In this document: piece by piece, positions 23,414 through 36,100 of the stretch | How positions within the stretch are numbered: position 1 is the first letter of the stretch | How the letters are laid out: each line of letters starts with the position of its first letter | Assembly: GCA_946811185.2 (NCBI GenBank) | Contig: OX328099.1 | Coordinates: forward strand, 71,862,714-71,926,713 | Direction: 5' to 3' | DNA from: Hippopus hippopus | Lineage: Eukaryota; Mollusca; Bivalvia; Cardiida; Cardiidae | Length of the DNA: 64,000 bases | Translations under genes and position numbers: made by a program | The notes under the pieces: generated by a model | Told to the model about the DNA's origin: nothing | What the model saw: the letters and a program-made list of their open reading frames with translations, nothing else | Database searches by the model: none

Positions 23414-24113
23414 GACTTATTTCAATGACAAGATAGAGTTTGCTTAATGGTCTTTTGCTAACTTTTGCTGGTGGTTCTTCCCTTAAAAATACAGAAAATT
23501 GGTATTGATGGGAGTTTTTTGTGATAATTTCTTCTCTTGGATGAAATAAATGATCTGTGTTCACAGTGCAATACGAAAAACAACAAAAGTGAGAAACAGA
23601 AATTAATTTCAACAACATGTGAAAAAGCAAAATCTTTTATTTCTTGTATAGTTTGAATTTTTTGCAAAATCTGTGTTGCAATCCATGTTTACAAAAATAG
23701 ACAGCTGCTAATGCCAAAAACCACTGGCTAATCTGTTGTAAGGAAATACTTGGTGGTATAATTAATGGTAGAAAATCTTTCTGCCTATTGGCAAGCACAT
23801 TCTTATCGTTTAAACTTTAAAAGAAAACCATTTAAAACATGCTGTCGTTATGTTGGATAATTTCCGTTGATCATATCACTGTTGTCCGCCATATTGACGC
23901 CATTACTATCACCAAGCACGGATTTGTATCGAAAACACACGAATAAACAGTCGGGTATTTCCGACATACGGCGTCAAAAACCGAACGTCAAATAGTCACG
24001 TGACTAAATTTCCAAAATGGCGTTTGTCGGAGAAGGATCAACATATTTTCGTCAAATAAAAATTGGAAATTTTCCTACTGAAGAGTGCAAAAATTGACGA
24101 TTTGACATTGAAT
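23414..24113. promoter_or_regulatory. Shared bidirectional promoter region between CCDC178-like and ASXL start codons
   Basis: Only 700 bp separate the two divergent ATGs, and no MITE is inserted here, unlike every neighbouring kilobase. The ASXL-proximal part holds a perfect palindromic E-box GTCACGTGAC at 23995-24004 and a YY1-type AAAATGGCG at 24014-24022, with GCCATATTG (a reverse-strand GCCAT) near 23888. The functional role of these sites is inferred from motif match only; transcription start sites are not visible. Confidence 0.55.
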
Positions 24114-24188
24114 ATGCAGAGCGACAACAGTAATACTATACAACCGAAGAATATTATCGGGAGAACATGGGCTGAGGCCGCAAGAATA
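24114..24188 (+). CDS. ASXL: ASXL exon 1 (residues 1-25)
   Basis: Starts [13 protein letters not shown] and ends in the family hallmark RTWAEAARI at donor ATA|GTGAGT, which begins the HARE-HTH domain. Intron 1 is 3.6 kb. Confidence 0.88.
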
Positions 24189-27100
24189 GTGAGTTAATTG
24201 TTACATATTCGCGATTTTCCTTGGTTTCTCGATGACATCATGATCGAATTCTGTTTTCATTCTTTCTTTAAATATTTTACTGACACTTCACGTGAGTGTC
24301 ACAACTGTACGATTTTAAAACAGAAAAACTTTCTCTATTTAATCTGCCAGAAGTTGCCAAAATTTGCTTTTCAAAGCGCCAAAACTGTTGTTGTGGTCAA
24401 AATTCATGCATGAATTTTTAATGCAGATGAAAAATTAATAGTGGAAATATTTGTTTAGTGTTGTTGCATTTCTTATTTAAGTAATCGGTTGTGAAATGAA
24501 TGCATAGCAGTGGTTGCCTGATAAAGTGCCAACATTCTAAAATCTTACTGTTTTCATTGCTTAGATGTTATTGTGATTGCTTCTTTTTTACAGAGTTTTT
24601 TATTCATATTGTGTTTAAAAAGGATACATCATACATGCAAACTTTCAAATGGCTGTAAGTGTATACCTTTTACCCGTTAGCCAATGATAAGGTCCTAGAC
24701 CAATAGCTTAATGGTTGATATTTATAGACAACATGAAGATTAATGTAGCCAGTTGTGATATAAGATGGCGTTCAGAGTTCTCGGAAATGCCAATACTGTC
24801 ATCTGAGACAATAACTTTCCCTGGACGACAAAAAGTCTTAACAAAGGATTCCACCAGACGTCAAGTTTTTTGAAGGCATGTATCCTAAATCAGCTGCTCA
24901 GCTTGATCAGGGATCGTATATAACTTGTAATTTACAACTCCTGGCTTGTAATTTACAATCCCTGGCTTGTAATTTACAATCTCTGGCTTGATTTGTTTAT
25001 CAATTGATTGTTTACGAGGTGTTTAACAAGGCGGAAAATGCAATACACAGGTAATCTCTAAAGTCGGGTAGTCGAAGAGATAGGTGTGGCTGTCTAGGAA
25101 ACTAACAACCAATCGAAATGTGTCATTCTTTATTACTTGCTTAATACCCGTTACACAATGGATGACAAATAGCTAATACCCTATTCGCCGTCATGTTGTT
25201 TGCCATCTGCAAATTATGCATCAATCAACAGATTGCAGATTAATTTACGCTGATAATTAGTCAATGATTGGATCAAGAGGTAGCAATGGAAATAGATGAT
25301 TGAGTCTTGTCCATGACCTTTCAACTTTTCGATGATTTTTTTTTTCGGTCAATCTTTCAAAAACAATTATTTAATATTAGGAACAATGTTGCTTGAAAAT
25401 CAAATCTCTTTTTACCATTACAAGATTATCTCAAATACATTGTACATGTTTGATATTATCAAAGGACAAATTTAAAAAAAAAGAAAGAAATTGCTGGGAA
25501 TTAAAGGAAAGCTGCAGATCAGCCTAGTGATCAGACTTATTTTACAACCTTGACAAAGAAGCATTTTCTTCTATTTCCACAAAGTTTTCCACCTTTTCAA
25601 ACATTGTTCAAACCCTGTTTATCTTGTCATCTGCAAATTCACGCAAGCTTCTAATTTGGACAGGTCTAAAATATTGTCAAGGAAAAGATTTAATTTACAG
25701 AACAGAATCAACATAATTTCATTAAGACTTGTACATTACATACATGGTCTTGGCCCAACACAATGCAAAATGGTTAACATCATAGTCCATACGGACAAAT
25801 AATTCCAATTCAATTCTGATTGTCAATTAAAATGGAATTAGAATTGATTTTTCAAATGTTTAAGAATATGGGTCCAGAATAAATTATTGTTGCCATTATT
25901 ATTATTATGAATATGTAGAATATGCATATCATTTTGAATAATTTAAATAGTCTAAATAAAAGATAAAGTGAAAATTTACTAAACTTCTCTAATCTATTGC
26001 GCCAATATGAATGTCTTAGCAAGTAATTTCTAAGGTAGACTTGTCCATTAAAGACATCATGTCTCCATGATACACAAATCTAAATTAACAGTTTTTAAAT
26101 GTTTATTACTTGCATATGAAAATTTATCCTGACTGTATGGGAATCAAACTTCGTCAGGCTGTAATCCAACTTTTCAGTTTGAAATTAAATTTTTTCCTGA
26201 GTTGGATTCCTAGAATCCAACTTTCAAAATCCAAGCGAGAACACTAGCATTAAATGCTGCCATTACTACAGTGATATTTGCTTATGGACCAGTAGGTTAT
26301 TAGCAGGTAATCTTAGGCTTGCTACCTCTGGTGACCAGCAGAGGACTGTGTAAGGGTACACATGTTAAGTTGTCTCAAGACCATTTCACAATTTATACAA
26401 ATCCATGTATATTGAAAAGGCAACTGATATATGGCTTGCAATACGCGAAAAGGGGCATTTGGACATTTGCGCCAAATGTGGTCTCGAATCAGCCTGCGCA
26501 GTCTGTGCAGGCTAATCCGAGACAGCACTTTACGACATTAGATTTTGCGCTACATTAGACTTGTGCAAAACAGAAAATTACATAAAAATGGAAAGTGTCG
26601 TTTTTGATTAGCCTGCGTGGATAGCACAGGCTGATCTTAGACGACACTTTACTACACAAATGTCTGAATGCCCCTTTTTGCGTGTTGCAGGCCATTTCAC
26701 ATCGGGTGTATCTCATGTGTAAGGAACATACTTATCACTAAAATTACAGTTCATAGAGATTTTTTTTTTTTTTTTCAAATCAAAATGAAAACATAAATTC
26801 ATTTAACTGAAATGATCATATGTGTGTTTACAAATTAACCCAATATGTTTAAGTCAGAAAAAGGTTAATTTCAATGGGATTGATGAAACCCTTGTTCTAA
26901 ACTGGGTGTAAACTTGAAAGAGTTATCATTGATCTATTGATCCATGCAGATAGAGACACATACAGCTGGTTGAAAGATGATTTGCAAGATTATCAAATTC
27001 CAGAAGCTGGTAAAAAGCGCCTAATCCTAGGGCTTCTTTGGGACTAATACGAAATTTTTGGATTGATTGAATGACTGTATGGTGTTTAACCCCGTTGTCA

Positions 27101-30100
27101 ACATTATTTCAGTTATATCGCCATGGCCAGTGCACCTATCCATGCTTTCCTGAATTTTCTTTTACTAGTACTCTGCACAATATTCTTTCCAAGCCACTTG
27201 CTGCTTTCCCACGTAACCATTGTTCAAACAATGGTCAGCGGGGATAGAGGAATGAAACCTGTTGCAATGACTATTATCAATCCTCAGAAAGAAATTGGCC
27301 AAGCCGGGGATCGAACCAGCACCACCCTGTTCTCAAGTCCTGTATGCTACCGACTGAGCTACTGGGGCTCTGCTGAAATATTTAGAATGACCCTACAACA
27401 GAGAGTAGAGTCCAGGCAAATGCAGACTTCTGTTAGACCTGTATGTGGACTTGCAGAAACTTTGAAGAAAAGTGTTTCATGAATGAATAAATGAGCTGGA
27501 GTTTAATGCTTCACCATACAACCCTTAGTTTTAATGACTCTAAGGGAAAAAAACATTCCGAAATCATTGGTAACTAGCATTTTGTCCTTTTCCCACAAGC
27601 TTTCTTCCATATCATAGACAAATTCCATCATTTGAGCCACATTTGAATTATCCCCTGCAGATGCTTTCAATTAGAGCAAGTGTACATTATTGTTGTAGGT
27701 AACAAGCTAAGTGGTGTCATAATATGCCCTTTCTTGCAGACAAAATGCAAACAGAAATACAATGCTAACTTGTTTTATTTTCAGGTTCTGGAGAGTCATC
27801 CAAAGACTCCCATGGGATATAGGGAAATCTTGAAGGAAATCCAACTGAAGAATTTGAAAGAAATAAGGTAATGCAGGGTTTTCTATGACACATAATTCCT
27901 GGGTCAATGACGCTATTTTAACTCAAATGACCCCCAAAATAAATAACAGTGCGCTGTCAGTGACGCAACTTTCCAAAATCTAAATCATCTAGGAAATTGA
28001 ATAAATCATCAATAGTCCAAGTCTGATCTTGCTTCAATACGAGACGAACACCATTCTTTTTTTAACTACAGAGTTTATTAAAGATAAAAGTGGTAATTTA
28101 TTTATAGAATCAGACTGGCTTACGCATTATTACAGTAAAGTATACTGGACAGTTGTCGTAAATACGGGCACAGTCAAAGTCTTAGTTGGGTTCTCTATAA
28201 TTTTAGCTCATTTTACCTAACTTCTGGTAGATAAAAGTACACATTATCAGTCTATTCTGTTCTCAGAAAAAATGTAATGACTAAGTAAACTTTAGCATTC
28301 TTTTTTATGGTCTGCTTCCTAAAGCTACCGATCAAGCAACATCAAGCACTGATTCAGATATAAATGTATCCTCTGTCAAAAACTGAAGTCGAACTTTCCA
28401 TCGGAAGAGTTTAAAGACTTTACTTGTTTGAAGCGTAAAGGTGAAATGTATTGTAATCTGTGTTTATTTTGACCCGTAAAGTTAGAGAAATGACCCTCAA
28501 CTACGAGAGACAAGGGGTCAAAATGACCCCCAATTTTATTGCGGAGGGAAAACACTGTACTGACTTGAGAATATTTTATATAATTGTGACCAGTTCATGT
28601 TGCCAGAAATATCATTTAGTGTGAGCGCTTTAGTTTCTTCATTGGTGAAACAAATTGATAGCATCCTGTTTGATTCTCTGTGACATCTTGGTTCCAGTTA
28701 TGTAAGTATTCGAAATATTGTTCTTTTTCTAAATTCAAATACCAGCTGTCTGATTGGTTGTGATGTTCTTTCAGAGTGAATCAGAAGATTACTATTGGAA
28801 CTTAGTATTAGCATTAAATGTAAAATGGTCTGTAAAACTGTTCCAGAAGTGATATGTTAAAATACATGCAATTTTGATTAAATAATGCAGAAAATGGCGT
28901 TAATCCTTTACCACACAACCACATGTTTTGACGACCTTGAGAAGACTTTTGAAAACATTGTCCGAAAAGGAGAAATGCTGGTACTTGGCATTTTCTCCTT
29001 TTTCCACAAAGTTTTCTACCTATTCAAGAACAAATACTATAATTTAAAAAAAAAAAAACATGAATTGTTTCAAATGCTTTCAATTTGGTTTAGTTCAAAA
29101 TTTTTGCAGTGTGGTAAAGGGTTAAAGCTCATTTAAACAAATCTTCACCAGTCATGAAAGTGCAACAACTTGATTTTGACTTTCAAAACTTTTTTTCATT
29201 GATTTAGAGCTTTACGGATTAATGATTCTTTATTGTTGTTTTCTCGTTTCAGTGGCGGAGTTCCAGTGGCCAGCCTGAATGCGTGTTTGCATGCCTTTTC
29301 CAAGGGACCTACTGCTTTGTTCTACAAAGTAGCTGGGAAGATAGGAGTTTATGGTCTTATGGTAATCTTCACCTTTTACAATTGTTCCGCCTTATAAAAG
29401 GCCAGGTTACTTTATGTATACAGAGTTCTTACCCTGGCAGAAGCCACTGTAGCTATTTTCAGTATTAACTCTTTACCAGACAACAAAAATGTAGACCAGT
29501 CCAAATTGAAAGCATTTGTAGATGAGAAATTAAATGTTACTTAATTGACGATTTCTGTCTTTGAAAGGGTAGAAAACATTGCAGGAAAAGGAACCAGCAT
29601 TTTCTCCTTTTCCCACAATGTTTTTAAAAGGCTTTCTTTCCTGGGTCGTGAAAACCCGGGATTGTTTGGTAAAGGGTTAACTAATTTTTGAAAAAGTTAT
29701 TTAATAACAGTTTCACTACTGAATAAATAAATTTTTCTCAAAAGTAGTCATACAGTTCCACTGCAAGATCAGTCATAATCTAGAATCTGAATGCCCCTTT
29801 TTGCCTATTGCAAGCCATATCAGGTCATAATCTAGAATAAAGTAGTGGACAGTGTAGATCATAGATCATTCTGTGCAGTCTGGTCTTGATCTGCACTGTC
29901 CACAAAAGCTTCCGGTGTTGTCTATGGTATGGGAAGAGTTCAAGAATTGTAATACTGATCTTGAAGTTGGACTTTATTTTAGAAACAGAAAGGAACTCAT
30001 AAGATACTTAGTTTAGAAATCAGAGAAGTTATTCTTTCCTTGAACCACTGGTACTTCTTGTGATTTTTGTATACAGTCGACTCTCATTATGTCGAAATCG

Positions 30101-33100
30101 CTTATCTCAAAACTCCTGTTATGTCACAGTCAAAGACATGTCCAAACTTTGTGCATCTTTATTTTATGTTGATTTTTGTTTTTATCTCGAAACCGCTGCA
30201 TCCAAAAACCGTTATGTCGAAGTAATTTTGGGAGCAATTTTGTATTTCGGATCATATTTTCATCCATATATCCGCTATTGTTTGTAGATAAAAGGTTGCC
30301 AATTCACACGTTACGATATTATCTTAATTGATTCATTAGGTATCGGATTATCAAAGGTGTGAATAAGTTAGGGGTATGGTTTTGTAGCATTGTAAACAGC
30401 ACTTCATGTAAGACTTACACACATCATGAAAAATACAATTAACGATAAGGCTTGTTAGTTCGTCTCTCTTGTTAATTGCTCTTTTTTTGGGGGTGAACTC
30501 ATTGTCAACATTGTCGTGTATGAAGTCGGTCTGCATGAATACAGCTAATACATTTCTTGAATGTTCACGATGTCATCAGAAATGCAACTTGATTGTGCTT
30601 TTGCTATGGCCGAGCAAACAAGCAAGAGACCGTTAATTTCCGGGGGATAACTGGTTTGGTCATTTAAAACAGAGGCATGATGCGTAAGCTTGATGTGAAG
30701 TCATACAGTCAAAAAAAAAAAATTTAGAGGTTGTTCCAGAAAGTGATGACAACAATTTATCCCCGTTCTTTTTTATGTTTACTCGTTTTTCCGTTTTTTG
30801 GTAAGTCTGTCTTCGAATTTTTATTTCGAACTCCTGTTATGTCAAATTATTTTTGTTGTCCGCAGGGATTCAAGATAACTAGAGTCGACTGTATTTCATT
30901 TAGCATTTAGGACAGTTCCAAATACGGAACATTACTATCAAAGATGAAATTAAAAGATATATAGGATCTGGCATGAGTTGGTGCTTGAGATAAAATTTTA
31001 TTAAACAAGGCTACAAAAAAGGCTCGCTTAATAACATTTTTTTGTGGACAAGTTTAATAAAATTTTACCTCAAAAGCCAATGAATTTCAGTTTCTTTTTT
31101 ATCACATAATAATTGTATCTCAAGAATTATAGTTCTTGACATGTTAAAAGATAGGCCTACATGTGCATATATATTAAGATTTACATAAAGCCCATTTGTT
31201 TCTTTGGAGGGTTTGTACATCACAGACAAAAACATAATTCCAAAGAAACTTTCATATAACGGTTTTGTTTAACATCTAAAGATACTAAAATGTGCAGCTT
31301 TGTCACAATCAATTCATGAGTTTTGACTGTTAATTTCACAGGGGAATCTCGGTCAGCAATGTTTTAGAAATGAGGGGTATAATTACAGCGTGTTGACCAA
31401 ATACGTAACTATTTTCGTATCTTATATGTGTGTGTTAGATAAGAAAATTCGTAATGGCTATCTTACATTGAAGATAAGGGGAGTTAGGTGATAAATCATA
31501 CTTCCTGTTTTAGAGTGATTTACCGGCTGGCAGTGAGATCATAGAAGTAGAAGAAGACAACACTTTAAATGTTGATGGAGAGGGATACAGAGTCATGGTG
31601 GGCAATCAGCCTGCTGAACAAGTGCGACAAAAGGGTAAGTAATGGTAAGGGAGTTATAGATAGGGAGGACATTGAATTTATATTTACCTAAAGGGAGAGT
31701 AAGGACATTTGCAGTGCATTATTGCCTACCCAAACATGTGCCACCTAGGACAAAAGCCCCTAGGACAAAAGCCTACTATGACAAGCCTACTATGCCCTCC
31801 CATACTTGGTTGATAGTTGACACATAGATTGACTGTCTCCACCCTCTACCAGATGAAGTCTTGCTTTTACAACGTGGGGAAGAAGACCCGTGATTGTATG
31901 TGGCTGCAGTTAAAGACCAGTGAAAGCATTATGGGAAAAGGACAAATTGCTTGTAACGAGATGAATTATTTTCAGTACACAGGGGCCCAATTAAACATAA
32001 GACTAAAGGGCCCAACAATCTTTTAAGTTGGTCAATAGCAAAAGCTGGTCAAACAAAAAAGTCTGTGATTTTACCACTTAAATCAGTATTTCAGAATTTT
32101 ATTTTAACAATGACATTGTTTTGGCAGGCTTCTTGTTATACATTTGCCCTTTACCACACAATCCCGACTTTTAACGACTCTGTGAAAGAGCCTTTTGAAA
32201 AATTGTGGGGAAAAGAGAAAATGCTGGTAACCAGCATTTTCTTCTTTTCCCACAATGTTTTCTACCCTTCCCAAAACATTTAAATTCTTCTGTCACCTTT
32301 GTTTTGTCATCAGCAAATGCTTTCAACTTGGACCAATCTAAAATTTTGTCATTTGGTAAAGAGTTAAGATTGACGGAATTTAATTCATATGTGCAAATCG
32401 TTTATTTTAGAGAAAACATAATTATCACATAATTATGTGATGACTTGGTTGGTACATGCATCACATAGATGCATTAACTCTTTACCACACAATCCCGAGT
32501 TTTAACGACCCTGGAAGAGAAGGCTTTTGAAAACATTGTGGGAAGAGGAGAAAATGCTGGTAACCAGCATTTTCTCCATTTCCCACGTTTTCTACCCTTC
32601 CCATAACAAATTTCAACTTTTAAGTCACATTTATTTTTTTGTCTGCAAATACTTTAAATTTGGACTAGTCTAAAATTTTGTTGTTTTGTAATGAGTTAAA
32701 CTACCTTTTGGCTAGAGCATGGCTTATTTCTACTCATTTTCTCTCTCGTTTAACAGTCATATATGTAAAACTACCTGGGGAAGTCATTTCCACGCCGTCC
32801 GCTACAGTACCTGCAGACTGTAATGGTGTGCCAGCTATAGGCCCAAACACTGTCATTTTTAAACCCAGTCAGGGTGTACAGGCAGACACACCTACTAGAC
32901 GAAGTGTGAGACAAGCCCAGAGAAAGAAGAGGAAACATTCCTTTATTCCAAAAATAACAATAAAACCCATTGTACCACCAAAACCTGAAGGTAAGTTAGA
33001 CCTTGTCACAATTGTCTGTATGAATCTGGTGCCCAATATAACCATTAGTGTCAATTGGGTCATTTTGAGTAGAAATAATTTCTGGAAGATTTCATATTGT

Positions 33101-36100
33101 TCTGTGATTTACTTCACCCTTTGCTAAACGGCAAAATTTTAGCCTTGTCCAAATTGAAAGCATTTGCAGACGACAATTTCAGTGTGGCTAAAATAGTGCA
33201 ATTTTTCTTTGATAGGATAAAGAAGGTGGGAAAAGGAGAAAATGAACCCAAAAGATTAAAACAAGGCAAACATTTAAATTTGGGGCAGGGGAGGAATGCA
33301 GAAAATTTAGTGGTCAAAACTGAAAGTAACCTTGGATCATGGAAAACACTTTTTTGCATCATGAAGGTGCATCAAGTCCCCTTTTGCTAGAGCATGGCAC
33401 AATTATGTACATGGTCTTATGTTATCAACTGAGTCAATTTCTGTTCCAGAGATAAAATCAGCACCTACTATTTTAACAAGCACGAGCCAGAAATACATTA
33501 CCACACCATCAGCCAGACCTGTCCCCAAGATCCACATCAACAACCATGCGGGAGAAACAAAATCAACAGTGACGTCAAAAACAGTGTCCACTAATCAGGA
33601 TACACCTGTCTCAAATGGGGATCCACCTAAGAAAAAAACCTTGAGAGAAATGTTAGCTGGCATTCCTGGGTTTTCAATGAAGGTATGTGATGTTACGCAA
33701 TGGATTGACTCTATTAGGACCTTACAACCAGTTATTACAGATTACAGAAAGTTCAGACAAATGAATGTTAGCAAAAGAATGTTTTTCAACTGGATCTGGA
33801 AGTAAAATGGTCCTTTGACATGCAGAAAATGATTACACAGCAAAAAGTTTCAACCCATGTTCCATGTGCATTAAGCGCCCTTTTCTAAGAGCATAGCTTA
33901 TTGAATTTGCCATTGACTTTGAAACAGATAGGCCTAGAGTCTTGCATTACAGACACTATATGTACCAATTTACTTGTTATGACTGTTGTGTAAATTACAT
34001 ACATGTCATCTACGAAAGTAAACCTGCTTTTGAATTGATGTCAAATGAAATTTTAAGTCTTAACAGACATTTAGAAGGGCTGTATTTTGATTAAGACAGT
34101 AAAGAGTTGGGGGGGGGGGGGTGGCTTGAATTTTTTTCCCAAATTGAAAAGCTTACTTATCCTCCTTCTGAGTTCGCTCATTCTTAAAGGAAAAAACAGG
34201 CAACGGTTTTATTAAGAAGTTACTGTGAGTCTATTTAGACAGTCAATAAAACATGGAAGACTTGAAAAAAACACACATTATAAAAATACTCAAAGTTTTT
34301 GAAAAGTTTGTGGAAAAAATAAGCGAAAGCTTTGTCTGACATTCTTGAAAAATTATAAGATTTCACTGAATGCATGAAAATCACTTATTTGATTATTTGA
34401 AAACTACATCTTTAATTGGAATAAATTATTATGTTTTCTATTTTAAACATATTTTAGGCATTTATTGAATACTTTAATATAGCATCTAAGTTTTACTCAA
34501 AACCTAGACATGCATCTCAATCATATAGATGTGTATCTGTACACTGTGTATGCACAGCACCTGGTCATGATAAATACAAATTTTTCTGTCTGTTATGAAT
34601 ATAGGATAACATTTGATTTTGTTAATTATTTGTCTTTGCCATGATTTGTCAGTTGTAATATCTCATTAGTTTTTACTTGTCAGACAGGACTACCAAAGGC
34701 AAAGAGCCTCTTGTCTAGGCCTAGAGTTTACTCGTCACGATGAGTGGAAGAGTGGAACTTACAAGAACTGTTTCAGTGAAATACAAACATAGAAAATAAA
34801 AGTTTTCTCTGTTTTCTCTATTCAAGCCAAGAAAAAGGACAAACAAGAAGTTGAGTCATGCAGCACAAATTGCACAGACAAGAGAAGGCTGTATAGACTT
34901 AGAAACACCAGATTCTATACTTGTGAATACAAACTTGAAGGTATATGTGATATTGTTATGTTTGATTCTATACTTGTTAATACAAACTTGAAGGTATGTA
35001 TGATAATGTTATGTATAATTCTATACTTGTGAATACAAACTTGAAGGTATGTATGATTTTATGTTCAATTTTTTACTTGTAAATACAAACTTGAAGGTGT
35101 ATATGACATTGTTGTGTTTGATTCTATACTTTTAAATACAAACTTGAAGGTATGTATGATAATGGTATGTTTAATTCTATACCTGTAAATACAAACTTGA
35201 AGGTATGTATGATATTGTTTTTTCTTTAATTCTATACATGTAAATACAAACTTGAAGGTATGTATGATATTGTTATGTTTCAAGTTTGAATAGAGAATTA
35301 GTGCGGCACACAACCACAAGCAGGAATATGCATTTCGAAGGCAAATAGCAAAGCTTAATCAAATAAACTGCTTGAATAAAAACCGATGATTTATATTTAA
35401 CTCTTCAGATTATTTCTATTTAATCCTTTACTCCACAATGCCAACTTTAAGGCTTTTGAAAACAATGTTGGAAAAGGAGAAGATGCTGGTAACCAGTATT
35501 TTCTCCTTTTCCAACAATGTTTTCTACCCTATGAAAGAAAATTTTATATTTTGAGTAACATTAAATCGTCATCTGCAAATGGTTTCAATCTAGACGAGTC
35601 TTAAATTTTGTTGCCTGGTCAAGACTTAATCCTTTACCACACAATCTGACGTTTAACAACCCTCAGAAAGAAGCCTGTTGAAAACATTGTGGTGAAAGGA
35701 GAAAGTGTTCGTTACCAGCATTTTCTCCTTTTCCAACAATATTTTCTGCCCTATCAAAGATAATTCCATCTTTTGAGCTGCATTTAAATTGTAAGTCTGC
35801 AAATGCTTTCAGATTGTACAAGTCTATATTGTGCTTGTGTGCTGAAGTGTTATATAAAAGAACATTGTTTTAACAGTTCTTTTTTTTCATATCTGTTTTT
35901 CAGGCATTGCTAACAAAGCATACATTTTCCTTGCTGCCTCCAGGTTATCAATTTAAACTTATAAATCTAATGCCTGAATGTGATATTCTTACCGGGAAAG
36001 ATGACGCTTTGAGGTAAGTGCTTTTTATAATGCTTTGGCAACATCTTGATAATATGTCAGCAACTTTATTATCCTGTGTCTTGTAAGATAAGGCTAAGTA

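Noticed and set aside
30060..30287. Transposase remnant in the pogo-like element
   Set aside because: No catalytic D-D-D/E pattern or helix-turn-helix is recognisable; the element is non-autonomous.
32678..33127. 149-codon open frame as a separate gene
   Set aside because: Its middle is ASXL exon 5; the rest is MITE-1 and intron sequence read through.
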